From assembly GCA_905250125.1 (NCBI GenBank), contig CAJNOL010000430.1, positions 1-64,000 of the forward strand: a stretch of DNA of 64,000 bases, in the 5' to 3' direction. Both the position numbers and the translations under genes were made by a program. The notes under the pieces were generated by a model that worked only from the letters and a program-made list of their open reading frames with translations, was not told the origin of the DNA and ran no database searches. Below, in pieces: positions 1 through 11,590 of the stretch. This stretch comes from Rotaria sordida. Lineage: Eukaryota > Rotifera > Eurotatoria > Philodinida > Philodinidae. The first letter of the stretch is position 1; each line of letters opens with the position of its first letter.

Positions 1-634
1 CGACAAAAATATCGATTTTTAGATTTATACATAGTTAGATAGCCCATTATCTCTACTTTCGAATGCACTATAATTTATTGGTTTTTCGATGGGTTTTGAG
101 GGTTTTACAACGGTTTTTCTGAAGACCCCTGCATCAAAAAATTTTTTTTTCGAAAACTTCAGTTATTGAAATCAATAGAGAGTGAAGAAGGTGAAGCTAA
201 AGAGGATGATGCTTACGAGCCAGGTGGTGATGACTGAGCATGAACCCGCGAATTTCGTTGTATGTTTTTTTATACAATAAACACAAGAATAAGTCATTAA
301 TTTTCTTTTGCCTACTCGGCAACAGAAAATTGAATGTTTTGTTTCGTAATATCTGATTCAAAACACTAGTTTCATTATACATATTAAATTCAAGTAATTT
401 TATAGATTTTTTCAAAAACCAGTGGTTTTTGATGGTTTTTCGTGAGATCAACGCTTACACGTAAAAAAAACTACGTCACACATATCTCTCCATGTGCTCA
501 TACGATTCGCCATAGTCGATAACCTATAATAAACTGCCTTCTTGTTTATTCACTACCATTTTTAAACGAAAAAATCGCGATAATCAAAGAAAAAATTGTT
601 TTGTGTTTTTCTCGAAACTGTTTTTTTCCGTTTT
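1..634. other. AT-rich sequence, no gene seen
   Basis: I see no supported gene here. Open frames are short and rich in Lys, Phe and Asn, as expected from AT-rich DNA. T and A homopolymers are frequent. The stretch borders the imperfect palindrome that begins near 635. Confidence 0.5.
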
Positions 635-955
635 CTTTGACTGTGTGTCAAAGATTTCTCCGCCATTTTAAATAGTAGAATGCTCGGGAAGGTTTTAAAA
701 TAAAGGTAAATATCAGTGTTACAACCTAACAAAGCCAGAATTTTTGTTTTCAATTTATTTGTTTACAAAAAACTCGAGTTTTCTAAAAAATTGATCTAGG
801 TTTTTCGAAAAAACTGTCTAAAAAAATTAATTTTTTTTTTCAAAAATCCGGCTTTGTTAGGTTGTAGGGGCAGGTCTTCTCTACATTTTGACACCATCCC
901 GAGGTCCGTATCACTAAAATTGAAAACAAAATCTTTGACACACAGACACCAACTT
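635..955. repeat. Imperfect palindrome (fold-back repeat)
   Basis: Two arms of about 110 bp are inverted relative to each other. 721-746 (acaacctaacaaagccag...) is the reverse complement of 841-866 with one or two differences. The outer parts, a tgtgtgtcaaagatt stretch near 644-658 and its complement near 929-945, also match. The arms are diverged in between. This looks like an old fold-back or MITE-type element. A partly similar stretch occurs near 27265-27300. Confidence 0.6.
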
Positions 956-1176
956 TTGACCCTTGATGCTACAATAACTCGCGAAAAACTCAATATTATG
1001 AGCGCAAACTTTTACTGAGAACTATCAATGGTCAGATACATATTCAATAAAAATTTCAGTAAGATTGAGTGTTCTGGGAAAAAAAAATTTAGAGGGGTGG
1101 GGGGCCCTTAAATGAAAAACAATCTGATATACTTATACAACAATTACACTCTTATCAATCCAATAATTTATCATTT

Positions 1177-1725
1177 TCTTTAATGATTTCAAATATTGCT
1201 AGTGAACATGACGATGTTGATCTGTGACACCAACCGATATTGTCTCTATCGACTTCAAATCCATCAGATCTATCGCTTGATCAATTTTTATCAAATACAA
1301 ATTGTCCACAACTTACTAGTGCATCACTTAATCAAATGATCCATCAACTGTTAGATAATTCTTTAACAGGTTCAACAATATCTCAATCAAAAAAACCTTT
1401 CATTAAATTATACGATTACAAGATTTGATAAAACTTTTGAAGAAGTTGCTCGAGATCTATCGCCAGCAGAGTTTGAAGCACGATGTAGAAAGAAACAATA
1501 ATTAGTTAAAATGATTCGTGATAATGTAATCAATACTTATGATATTGATTTTTATCCAACAGCATTTAAATTTGATCGAATGATAGTTAGCGTCACAAAT
1601 AAATATCCAGCATTCGGTAAAATATTTGGTGGAGATACAGTATGTTTGATAGGAGATCGAATACTGTTTTCATCTTTATTTAATTTTTTTTTTCATTTAG
1701 AGTTTGCTAACATCAGCATTTAAAC
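1177..1725 (+). pseudogene. Decayed coding remnant, family unknown
   Basis: Three reading-frame pieces in series look protein-like. 1240-1428 is a Ser/Leu-rich piece. The next, near 1430-1500, lies in another frame and contains DLSPAEFEARCRKKQ. The third is 1511-1723 and contains YDIDFYPTAFKFDR and NKYPAFGKIFGGD. The pieces are joined by frame changes and a stop, so I read this as the remains of one gene. I do not recognise the family. A weaker similar-looking fragment lies at 4692-4830. Confidence 0.35.
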
Positions 1726-1909
1726 AATAATTCTCTCATGATCGAAAACTATTCAGTTATTTATCTAAAGTACTGGCAAAAAACTTTTATTTTATATTCT
1801 TTGAAGTTTTGTCTTTTTAGAAATACTTAGTTGAAGAAAAAAGAACAAAATAACTCATTGAAATATTGCTCAGGTTGAACAATTCCTTCAGAAAAAGTTG
1901 CCATAGTCT

Positions 1910-2533
1910 TACGAGGGAACCGTTCAAAGTGATTCAAAGCTTTTAATCTGATATCTTATCCATAAGTAGGACTAGGTGAGACTAGAAGTGACGCCAAATA
2001 ATAAGAGCCTATATGCTTTCGTTCCAAAGTTATAATCGTTTTATTAGGTTTTGCCTAGTATAAGGTATATCCCGAAAACAAATGAATGACGAAATTTTGA
2101 TCTAAGATTCTCTCCATCTATAGGTTTCAGGATCTTTAGAATATCCTAAGAGTTTCAGCGCGAACAGATGGTCCCTTCCCTAGATAATTCATAGACAAGA
2201 AACGCCTATATTTCACAGAGATATGAGAAATACAGAATTTTCTTGTATATTCATTATCTCAGGAAGGGATCATCTGTTTTGCACTGAAACTTTTAGAATA
2301 TTCTAAAGACTTTGAAACCTATAGATGGAGAGAATCTCAGATCGAAATTTCGTCATTCAATTGTTTTTGGAATATACCTTACACTGGGCAAAACCCAGTA
2401 AAACGGTTATGATTTTAGAACGAAAGCATATGGGCTCTTACTATTTTGAATCTCTTCTAGTCTCATCTAGTCCTGCTTATGAGCAAAATATCAGATCAAA
2501 AGTTTTGAATCAGTTTGAAGGGTTACCTCGTTA
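1910..2533. mobile_element. Long palindromic fold-back element, about 620 bp
   Basis: The left arm (about 1913-2190) and right arm (about 2250-2530) are near-complete inverted copies. Examples are ttctctccatctataggttt near 2109 with its complement near 2318, and the shared cagatggtcccttcc / ggaagggatcatctg pair at the centre. The termini read TTA-CGAGGG... and ...CCTCG-TTA, so the element is flanked by TA (or TTA). There is no protein-coding gene; the open frame at 2325-2534 is simply the right arm. The terminal CGAGG plus a following ACCGT resembles the ends of the pogo-like element at 60725-63892, so it may be a non-autonomous relative. Confidence 0.75.
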
Positions 2534-2909
2534 GCTCCAAACTTTCATTTTCATCTTCGAAGTCGGGTGCAATGCTTCATTGATATACGATCTTTTATAA
2601 CGGATGAGTAATTGTAAAACTATTTTCTGAATTCTTCAAATTTATGCAAATTGTTTCGAAGTTTTCTTAACATTTGTTGTATATTTTACATCGAATTTTT
2701 TTCTCTGTTCCATTATTTGTTTTTCCTATTCAACACATTCTACTATTCTCTTTACAAAGCATCAGAACATTTGTAAAAGAAAGTGACTCAGCAAAATGGC
2801 TAATTAGTGGTGTTTCTTGTACATAGAGCTTGTTTGAATCGACGTACTAGTATCAAAAGTCTAATTCTGAGACAAATTCTCAATTTATCAATGATAAAGA
2901 ATGAACATA

Positions 2910-3073
2910 TGGGTGTGAGTGTAGATGTATGCGTGTGGATGTGGGTATGAGTGTGGGTGTATGCGTGTGGGTAAGTGTGAGGATGTGGATGTAGGGCATT
3001 TGTAGTGAGCAACCACATTTATTCTATCCACATCCGTTCCACACCCACCACTCACACCCACACTCACATCCTC
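2910..3073. repeat. Telomere-like inverted tract A
   Basis: A G-rich arm (2910-2996) of degenerate GTGTGG hexamers is followed by a C-rich arm (3012-3073) of the complementary CCACAC hexamers, with about 15 bp between. It is the longest of nine such pairs in the window. The hexamer matches the TGTGGG unit published for bdelloid telomeres. Confidence 0.7.
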
Positions 3074-3080
3074 GCTTAAA

Positions 3081-3680
3081 TTGGATCCAAAAGCATCATT
3101 TACTGATAATTTAATAGATGCTGTAACAGAACTTTTGGATAATAATATTAATGAAGAAATCGATCAATTTTGTTCTGATTTCAATAATGCTGCACATATA
3201 GAGATAGATGGTTTACTTTATTCTGATGGTACAAATTCTCTTTTAGCATGTCAAGTTGATGCAGATGCAACAATTGGAAACGATGGTCTTAAAGCGAATG
3301 CTCATACAGATGGATCTCTTTCTAAACGTAAATTAGAAAATACTGATATTAGTGTTGGTCAATGGCAAGCCTATGCAAAAGCATCCATTGAAGCAGATGG
3401 AATGAATGCTGTTATTGGTGCAGAATTAAATACTGTGTCTTTAAAGAATGAAAATATTGAAGCAAATATTAGATTAAGTATTAAAACTGGAGTCGACTTA
3501 TCAATGGCTAATGTTAGTGCATCTGCTTTTGAACTTGGATGAAATGTTAGAACAAATGGAGTTGGTGTCGATAGACCTATCGGTAGTTTTAATTTGAAAT
3601 TTCAGTCATCAAATTTGATACTTTTTTCTTTGAAAAAGATTGCATTGGATGCTTGTGCAGTAGTTGTAACACTTGCGCAT
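3081..3680 (+). pseudogene. Fragment of an Ala/Gly/Asp-rich repetitive protein
   Basis: An open frame runs 3081-3539 and continues in the same frame past a TGA (3540-3542) to a stop near 3682. The context (ELG-stop-NVRTNGVGVD) suggests the TGA replaced a Trp codon. There is no ATG at the front: the frame opens at TTG directly after telomere-like tract A, so the 5' end is missing. The protein shows short alternating motifs (IGNDGLKANAHTDGS, AKASIEADGMNAVIG) like the repetitive bacterial/animal proteins with A-x-A-x-hydrophobic repeats. I cannot assign a function. Read as a truncated, broken copy. Confidence 0.4.
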
Positions 3681-3689
3681 TAATTTTCG

Positions 3690-5430
3690 CTTTATGTTTT
3701 GAAATATCTTATTCGTTTGACTCAGTAAATTTAGAAGTGTTCAAAGCTTTGCAAGACATTGAATAACATTTTTGATTCGTGCTCAAAATTTTGTAATCAT
3801 CGAACATAGTTTTATGATACCTGTTATAAAACAAAAAAAAAGACACTCTGTAAAAAAGAAAAAACTACACAATCATAATGTCTTAACTCTTTGTAGTTAT
3901 CGCGAGACCAATGTAAATTCATTGTGCAATATCTAGTTTCTTGTTACATCGCTTTCGAGCCTTTTATACTACTTTCTTTCTGTAATCATTCGTATATTGT
4001 TCACAAACATTGCAAGCCCACAGCCATGATTTTCTGTCTTGTTTGAGTTGTTCATTGCTGTTTCGATAACTCTTACAAAAACTTTTGCTGAATTTATGGA
4101 AATATTTGTGATGAATATTGATTATTCATATTTATATAGTCTCGCTTGGGACTAATTTTCAATAGAGTCACATCTTCCAATTTTAATATTGGTTTTCTTT
4201 GTGGAAATGATTTCTTTATTCGAATGTAGGAAAAGTCCACAGATATATAATACAAAACTTTTTCTGCTAATTTCAATGTATTTTTGACGAATCGAAGTGA
4301 CCTCGAAAAAAAATATTAGTAGATAGAAAGAAAATTCATTATTCAAATGTTTAACACTAGAAAAGGCAGAGACTTTTTTCACAATATTTTTACCTAGAAA
4401 ACCTAAAAGTTTGATTGTTAAATAAAGTATTGAACAAAATTCGTGTCATTTAAGCTTAGATGTTTAAGTAGATGGGCACTTTTATTGAAATCATCAATCG
4501 TTCAAAATTGGTATTTTTCGTTCAATTAATAGACAACTACCGAAGAAAATCTACAGTAAAAGTAAGACTTTAAATTCAGTGATCTTTCTTGAATTATTTA
4601 TGCGCCTTTTTTGTTTGACTAAAATATCATAAAAATTAGATATGAAAGATACATAGATTAGATCGACATCGAGTCCAATCCATATATTCATGGAATTAAT
4701 ATTTAATGATATCAATGAATATAAACGTTTATTATTAGAAATAGATGTAAATTTTTATGAAACAAGACCTAAAGAAGCATTACAGTGTAGAATGAGATCG
4801 TTTAGACTGTTTCTAACTTCCATCCTATAGATTTTGACAGAACCACTTTCGAACTTATCATTTATTATCTATATTTATAAATTGTTAAATGAGAAAATTA
4901 GAAATTTATAAATAAATCTAAAATAATATCGATTCAGTTTTAGCTGAGAAATTAAATAGAGTTTACGTTGTAATCCATTAAGAAATTGTGGTAATAGTCT
5001 TTTTTATCGATTTTTATTGATCACATAATTGAACAATGTGGTACAATGAATCATGTCAAAGTTAAATGACATGTTTAAGGAGACTATTAACACCTTAAGT
5101 TTTAACTGGTTTATGATTTATAAGAGGTAATGTAATTCAATAAAATTTATACACATAATGACTATTTTATTTTCCATAACTTTAATTTATTTTATTGTAG
5201 CTCACCACTACCATCTTTATTAAGAATTTTCTTAGAAGTAACATAATTTTCTTTCTTTTAGATAGTTTAATTCTATTGTTTGATCCAATGATTTGTTTTT
5301 AAATTAAATTTGAAAATAATAGTTGATCAAATAAAACCATAAAAATAACTTACGTTGCACAAAATCAATGAAGAGTTCGATTCATATTTTTCATCGATAA
5401 AATGTATTCATAAAACTAGGAAAATATAGA
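3690..5430. other. AT-rich sequence with one weak coding fragment
   Basis: I see no intact gene. A short plus-strand frame at 4692-4830 (contains FYETRPKEALQCR) is protein-like and faintly recalls the remnant at 1430-1500, but is too short to classify. The rest is AT-rich with no clear repeats. Confidence 0.4.
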
Positions 5431-5431
5431 T

Positions 5432-5469
5432 ATGAGTGTGGATCTTCTTCTTATTCCTGTTCACACCCA
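5432..5469. repeat. Telomere-like inverted tract B (short)
   Basis: The G-rich arm atgagtgtggat (5432-5443) is followed after about 17 bp by the C-rich tcacaccca (5461-5469). It is small, and is listed because the layout is the same as in the larger tracts. Confidence 0.4.
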
Positions 5470-6209
5470 ATTCCTTGAATGAAACAAAACAACGAGTGAG
5501 ATTCTTCAATATCCATCATATATTTTCGTTATTTATTGAAAATTTAGATACGATTTAATATTTCTAATAAGAATATAAAAAAGATCAGCATAATAAAAAA
5601 AAATAATGGAATATGTTTGATAGATTGCAAATATGCAGTAAATATTCCATTGAATAATGCTTTAGATTTCATTTTAGTAGTTATTTTCATCATGATGAAG
5701 AATTTTCATATACCTTAAACAGAAGTTATCTCATCTTTTAATATCATCGAAATATGTTATATGATCTATGTCAAATACTTTCATTGATTCATTCGATAGA
5801 CAACCTACGTATTTCATGAATCATAGAGTAAAGAAATTCACTATGGAACTCAAGAACTGGATTCAATTAAAAAAAAGAATACACTTTGTAAATTTCAACG
5901 GATGGAATACAACACTTGTTTCATCCATTATTCGTTCGCACTAAGATATATAAAAAAAAAAACAATAATTCTTTTCTTGGAAGCGAAAATGCTCGTTTAT
6001 TTAAGTGATTTCTTGTCATAATGTGTTCACAAACATGAATATATTGAAACGTGGTGATGTGAAAGACTTGAAAGAATGTAAGAAAAGAAAAAGAAGCGTT
6101 AATTATGAGTCATAGTCTGTTTTCTTTTTTTCCATTCATTTTATTAGTTTACTGTGCATTTTGTGCCTGTTATATAAGTATATATGATAAAGAAGATGAA
6201 GCAATGATC
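5470..6209. other. AT-rich sequence upstream of U1 snRNA
   Basis: No protein gene is seen. The last 100 bp should hold the snRNA promoter (a proximal sequence element), but the rotifer motif is not known to me, so I mark none. The open frame starting at 6105 is not credible because it runs into the U1 RNA. Confidence 0.4.
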
Positions 6210-6372
6210 ATACTTACCTGCCACGGATGCATTCACGATCAACAAAGTGTATGCTCCAGGCTGAGGCGAGGGCATTGCACATCGTCCCCGTTGACGCCTG
6301 CGAAAAGTCCACATCGGACTTTCTCGAGTGGAGAATTTATTCCGCGGTCATTTGCGTTCGCGCATTGACCAT
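6210..6372 (+). ncRNA. U1 spliceosomal snRNA
   Basis: This is the RNA that base-pairs with the 5' splice site in the major spliceosome. The 5' end ATACTTACCTG (6210-6220) is the invariant splice-site-pairing sequence. Stem-loop I follows with a gatca-containing loop (6238-6249) in the U1-70K position. Stem-loop II carries CATTGCAC (about 6273-6280), the U1A-binding loop. Next come an Sm-like site (gaatttattc, about 6332-6341) and a 3' stem-loop GGTCA...TTCG...TGACC (about 6346-6370), whose tgcgttcgcgca loop is the classic U1 stem-loop IV. The length of about 163 nt fits metazoan U1 (about 164). An A-rich tail resembling a weak 3' box follows. All structural elements are intact, so it may be functional. 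Confidence 0.92.
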
Positions 6373-7297
6373 ACTATTTAAAACAAAATGAAAAATTCTT
6401 CCAGTGAGAGTGAAATAGACTCTTTTCATGTAAAGAAGTCTATTTTCTTTTTCTTAATAGTCCATAAATTTTTAACAATTTCATGAAAAGAACAACTTTA
6501 ACAGAAGATTTCTTCTTATAAAAGTGAAAATCGAAATTTGACTCCAATTCAATTTTATTGAATGATTCATGCACACTCACATCTGTTCATAAAATATCTC
6601 AACTATCTATTAAACTTTCATTATTAAGTATGAAAGTTATCCATGACATTTTCGTTTATTATAATTATTGTGAAAATTTCTCAAGACATTGCATCATAAA
6701 ATCTACAATAATAAATAATACTTCAAAGGTGACTGCGTCATTATTTATTATTATTACAAATAGAGTTGAAACAAAAAATAGATTAGGAAATAAATCTATG
6801 GGATGATCCTCAAAAAATACTTTTTGTTTCTCACTTCAGACAGTATAAAAAGCAAAATGAGAAAAATAATTATCGACAGTATTATGTAATGGTAGATAAA
6901 TAAAACTTATAGAAAAATTTAATTGAAATGCTCAAATTGGTGTTTGCTATTATCAATAAACTGTTGAAATTTTTCAGGAGCTGAGTCAGAAATTTTTCTA
7001 CAAAAATTATAATTTAGTGTTTGACATGTCGCGTGTGAGAGTTGGTCTTGTGTTGATCCGAACCTATATACTTACATCCAGATCGACCTGGATATATATT
7101 AAAAAAGGCGATTTTTTATACTTCTTTGTTTCATATTTTGCTAGATCAAAAAAAGGAAAATTTGGATCTAGTATATATTGTAGAGCAATGGATACTTCCA
7201 AATTCCATTTTTTCGTAAGTTTTTTTAACATAAGAATGTGTATTATAATTTATTCAATGCACCGCATAGATGAAACGATAATTTTCGTAATGAATAT
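6373..7297. other. AT-rich sequence, no gene seen
   Basis: Open frames at 6558-6806 and 7017-7307 lack any recognisable domain and have the composition of random AT-rich DNA. No repeats are clear except small local palindromes around 7075-7100. Confidence 0.4.
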
Positions 7298-7822
7298 TGT
7301 AGGATAGTTCCATGAGTAGTAAATCAAAAAAATCACAAAGTATTCAGAAAATTTTCTTTGGTATCAAACTTTGTAGAGCTTTTTTCGCTGATCATTTTGG
7401 TAAAAAGAACTTTTCGAATTTCATTGAGAAATGATGATGTACATTTCTCGTAAAAACAAAAGATGTTAGATTTTTTTTTATAGGAATATCGTATACAATG
7501 TTCAATCGAGATTTATTCATCCTATTCGTCTATATCAAAGAAACCGATTATAGGGTTTTGAAGAGCAAAGTTTCCTCTACAAAATCTAATATATCACATT
7601 TCTCCAGAAGATAGCCGTTTTGAAATATATGAATCAACTTTTACTTACATTTTACTGTGTTTAGTATATTGTCTATAATATCGTCATTTCTCAATGAAAT
7701 TCGAAAAGTTTTTTTTTACCAAAACGATCACCGAAAAAAGTTCTACAAAGTTTGATACGAAAGAGAACTTGCTGAATGCTCTGTGATTTTTTTGTTGACT
7801 ACCCACGGAATTATCTTGCAAT
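7298..7822. mobile_element. Fold-back element, about 525 bp
   Basis: The left arm (7298-7440) and right arm (7683-7822) are inverted copies at roughly 80-85 percent by eye. Near 7400-7435 the left arm has ttttcgaatttcattgagaa, and near 7689-7710 the right arm has the complement. The tips read TGTAGGATAGTTCC and GGAATTATCTTGCA. The centre (about 240 bp) shows weaker inverted similarity. No transposase gene is present, so this is a non-autonomous element. Confidence 0.65.
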
Positions 7823-8058
7823 ATTTTCACAGTAAAATATATTGAAAAGTTATTTTCAAAAAAATTTATTTATTTCACCGCTAGTTTTAGCTAGAGAGCT
7901 GAAACTTTTAGAAATAAAAGATCTTCATTAGATGCACATGTGATAAAAATTTCAGTCTACTGCGTCAATAAAAAGTATAAAAAATATCATTAACAATTTA
8001 TCATCATTTATTATAAGATATCTTTTATCGAAATAAACAACTTGATGAAGTTAATAAT

Positions 8059-9880
8059 TTATAAATCGAAGAAGTAAAGTTTCTTTTCTGCTTCAGCTTG
8101 TATTACAAGATAATTATTATTGATTAAAGCTGTTGACATTATATAATTTACATCATAGTCAATTGTTTCTTTTAATGTTTGACTAGAATTGATTCTAAAA
8201 AAACAACACATTAGATAGAGAAGGAAGCTAAAATCATTCTTATCATAACAAAGCTCAGTAACTTTTAATTACTGCATATTATTTGTATTACGTAATTCAA
8301 ACGGATAATTATAAAAAAATCATAGTTCTTCTCGTGTAAGAAGGCTGAAAAATATGATTCAGTAAAATTATATCACATTGCTTCAATTATTTGATCTTTT
8401 TTACATAAAATTGGTGGTTTAAACATTCGAATTCATTTCTAATTTGATAGATTATATTCTCCGATTACTGATTGTATAGAGACTAAGAATGTCTCTTGAT
8501 AATATGTACAGCTCGGCGACCAACAGTTTTCCAATTTGTTTGACCTATTTTAATCGTTAAGTTTTACAAGCAGCTACATCTAATGAACAAAGTCTCTGAT
8601 TGATATCCGAAATAAGAAATTGATTTAAATATGATGATGAACAAATATTATCTACGTGAAAATCTCTTACAAATCTCAGTTTTTCATTTTCATCAATACC
8701 ACTTACAGAAAGCATGTCTTTTAGATAAAAAAAAATTAAATAATGATCATTACTAGTCATTACAGGTGTGTTACTGTCAATACTCAATGACAGTCTTGGC
8801 TTCTTTCTTGAAGCATTCAAAATCAACTATGTTAAAACATGTTTGTTTATCATTATATTGGATGATGTTGATGAAGCTACGTTTCAGTTCGATAGATCGT
8901 AAGTTGCAGTTGCTGTATTGAAACTTTTGTATAGTTTCATGTAATGTAGACGACAGCAGTTGTATCATCACATCAGATGATTCGATTTGTCGAACATGAA
9001 TGATACACTACTTTGCATCTTGTTTTCTATTATCAATCACTTCACAATACCTGCATAGCAGTAGCAGCACTTCACATTCTTGAGGAAATTGTGAATGATT
9101 TTGTATTAGTTTCCTATTATAACACTTGATTCTGAATAAAGTTCTTGTTTCTGATTTACAGAAAAATTGGTGAGATTATAGAACATTCAATGATGTTGCG
9201 CTAGATGTTAAACCTCATCAAAAACATTTGTTTTTCACAAGATAATCTGTGCCCACCTAAGTTAATAACATCGGTTAGAAATTTCTGGATTTTTTCTGAT
9301 GATTTATGGGCGTTTTCTGCTAGAAGGAACTGTAAGTAGGCCGAAATCCACTAAAGAAAAATCCGAAAAAATTTTGTCGAAATGCTACTTCCATGTCCCG
9401 ATGATTTTCAGCATTTTTCTGCTCGAATGGTTCGTACTTTTTTACTTGAACAAGTCAGCTTTAACACCATGGCAAACATATCCTTCAACATTTCGCACTT
9501 TCTATAGAATCATCAAAAGCAGCTTGCGCTAGGAGAAGTAGGGTATTCGGTCTTGACGTTTTGTATTATGTAAAGCTGCATTTAGGCAAAGAGAGAAACA
9601 TTCAATAGTGTAAAGATCGACAGCTACAGATTCTTCTTTGTTTAAATTGTCGAGAGGATTTTCACAAAATGCAGATTAAATATAATTTTGAATAGATAGA
9701 ATGAATGCCTCAAGTGTTTTGACAGCTTCTTTTAATGAAAGAAGTGGTTTCAACTCACATCCTTTGATTCGCAATAGCCATTGCATGGGTCCCTTATCAG
9801 CGTCTAAAAAATTTTCATTTGTAGTTATAACATCTGTTGGTATGTGCAGAAAGGAAAGATGAAATATTATTACTATTATT
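8059..9880 (-). pseudogene. Decayed arginine ADP-ribosyltransferase (ART) gene
   Basis: On the minus strand the pieces of a bdelloid-type mono-ADP-ribosyltransferase appear in order. 9676-9850 has KPLLSLKEAVKTLEAFI. About 9545-9665 has NLNKEESVAVDLYT, then a Leu-Asn-rich helix. About 9420-9530 has VEGYVCHGVKADL, where the family has a catalytic Arg but this copy shows His. About 9010-9180 has FPQECEVLLL, which keeps the E-x-E pair, then CRYCEVIDN and IIHVRQIE. Several stops and frame changes separate them. Protein-like sequence continues to 8557, and an exon-like piece with a good acceptor ends at a stop at 8059-8061 (8059-8194). The family transfers ADP-ribose from NAD+ to arginine. With Arg lost and many breaks, this copy is dead. 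Confidence 0.65.
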
Positions 9881-9918
9881 TCACTTGACAAAAATGAATA
9901 TTCATACGAAACTTTTTT

Positions 9919-9989
9919 GGGATGTAGGTTTGAATGTTGATGTGATTGTGAATGAGTGAAGAGAAGACACACACCTACATCCACACCCA
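9919..9989. repeat. Telomere-like inverted tract C
   Basis: A degenerate G-rich arm (9919-9958, gatgtaggtttgaatgttga and similar) is followed by the cleaner C-rich arm cacacacctacatccacac (9966-9989). It lies just 5' of the decayed ART gene on the minus strand. Confidence 0.55.
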
Positions 9990-10439
9990 AATCGATGACT
10001 ATTGAGTGGGAACCGCATTGAGATAATTCTTAATTATGTCAGTAAAGTCTTATTGAATAGAAACACCGTATACAATATTCCTGCATTTCTGCGAGGATAC
10101 TTTTAACTTTTCAGATATAAAATGATAAAAGATTCATCATATTAAATCTCTATATCATGTTATTATAGATGTTCATTTTTTGAAATTGTTCAGAAGTGCC
10201 GCAACAAGTTAAGAGTCAATATATTTTTTTCTTCCGATTTTATTAATCTCTTTCAGTACTGCGCATTGTTTTTTCATTCATTTTTTTAATGAGTATCAGA
10301 AGACTAAAATGTCAGTTGGGATATTATTAGTTCCTCAGAATTTCTTTTACACTGATTACATAGAAAACATTAAGTTGTCAATACGATTAATATCATAGTG
10401 ACCTGATCGAGTGATAATGGTGATCAATTAGATCTACAT

Positions 10440-11590
10440 GAATATTGTATGTGGGATGATGGACATAAATATGATTTAGTTTTTTTCCGATCATCATCAT
10501 CCTATATAGCACCAATATTAAATAATTCAGACGAGTACATCGAACGTGAATATCCTCAAAAATGTCAGATAAAGAGAACTGATACAATTCTTATTGCTTC
10601 GCGTAAAGTATTAATAATTTTAAAAAAAGTAAATGTTTCATTATTCACACCAATGGATAAAGACAGCGATAGATTATCGTGAACTTCTGGCAGTCATTTC
10701 TTTTCTGGCTCATGATGACATGATGTTGTGTGATTTATTTATACGGTGTAATGAACAAGCCCATAAATTTTTTTTCAATACGAAAAAAAAACGAACAAAT
10801 ATCATTTATATATCAAGTAGCCATGTCATTATCTTCTAATAATGAAGTCCTCATGGATTGATATTATTCAAGAAAGATTTTTAAAAAAGCCGATTATTAT
10901 ATCTAATTATAAAGTATGAAATTGAAAATTATTGTTCATCTTCAGACATATCAGAAATTCCTAAAAATTGAATTCGTCATTTCATCATCGATGAAACTAA
11001 TTCATATTCTATATAACTCATATATAAACAATGGAATAATATCTTACATGATGAAATCTTTCGAAAAAATTTATATATTTACCATTATGCAACATATTCT
11101 GATCAAACTAATGCTATTCAAAGTTTGAAAATGTTATATGTGATAAGACTCGAAGGAAAACTTACGATTGATAACAAAAAAAATTAGATCCATTAGTCGA
11201 TGCTATATTAAAATTAGGACAGTATACAAAAAAAGATATTTTACAATTATAGAAAAGTTTAACACATCAAGATCAGTCAGTTAAACAAATTTTTGTACGT
11301 AAAATTCATTATATTCTATCAAATTCATATTATTATGAATAAAAAAAAAACATCAGATGAATATTCTGTTCGAATGATATTATTACTGGATTAGAACATA
11401 AACTTTCTCGATCGAAAGTTCATTCAAACTTAAATGTAATAGATTATTGGAATTCTTTTTCTAGTAACCATAAACAAGAATTGTTTATTCAATATGAATC
11501 GAATACTAATGAACAGTGTTCAATGAAATTTTTAGATAAAGTATTACTTGGATTTCATTTAGAGAGTCGCAGTTATTTACATATAGAATA
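10440..11590 (+). pseudogene. Decayed coding remnant, family unknown
   Basis: A series of protein-like pieces in shifting plus-strand frames covers this stretch. 10449-10682 contains DGHKYDLVFFRSSSSYIAP. 10633-10839 contains DYRELLAVISFLAHDDMMLC. About 11100-11330 contains LDPLVDAILKLGQYTKKDI and FVRKIHYILSN. About 11370-11590 contains SNDIITGLEHKLSRSKVHSN and LGFHLESRSYLHIE. At least five stops or frameshifts break it. The steady codon pattern argues for one old gene of about 380 codons or more. I do not recognise the family. Confidence 0.4.

Noticed and set aside
2325..2534. 69-residue plus-strand open frame
   Set aside because: It lies wholly in the right arm of the 1910-2533 palindrome and its complement also reads open. 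No domain.
2800..3018. 72-residue minus-strand frame rich in His and Thr
   Set aside because: Translation of the GTGTGG-type repeat tract, not a gene.
6105..6368. 87-residue open frame
   Set aside because: Runs through the U1 snRNA, whose structure explains the sequence.
9299..9532. 77-residue plus-strand frame
   Set aside because: Antisense to the part of the decayed ART gene that contains the VEG...GVK block.
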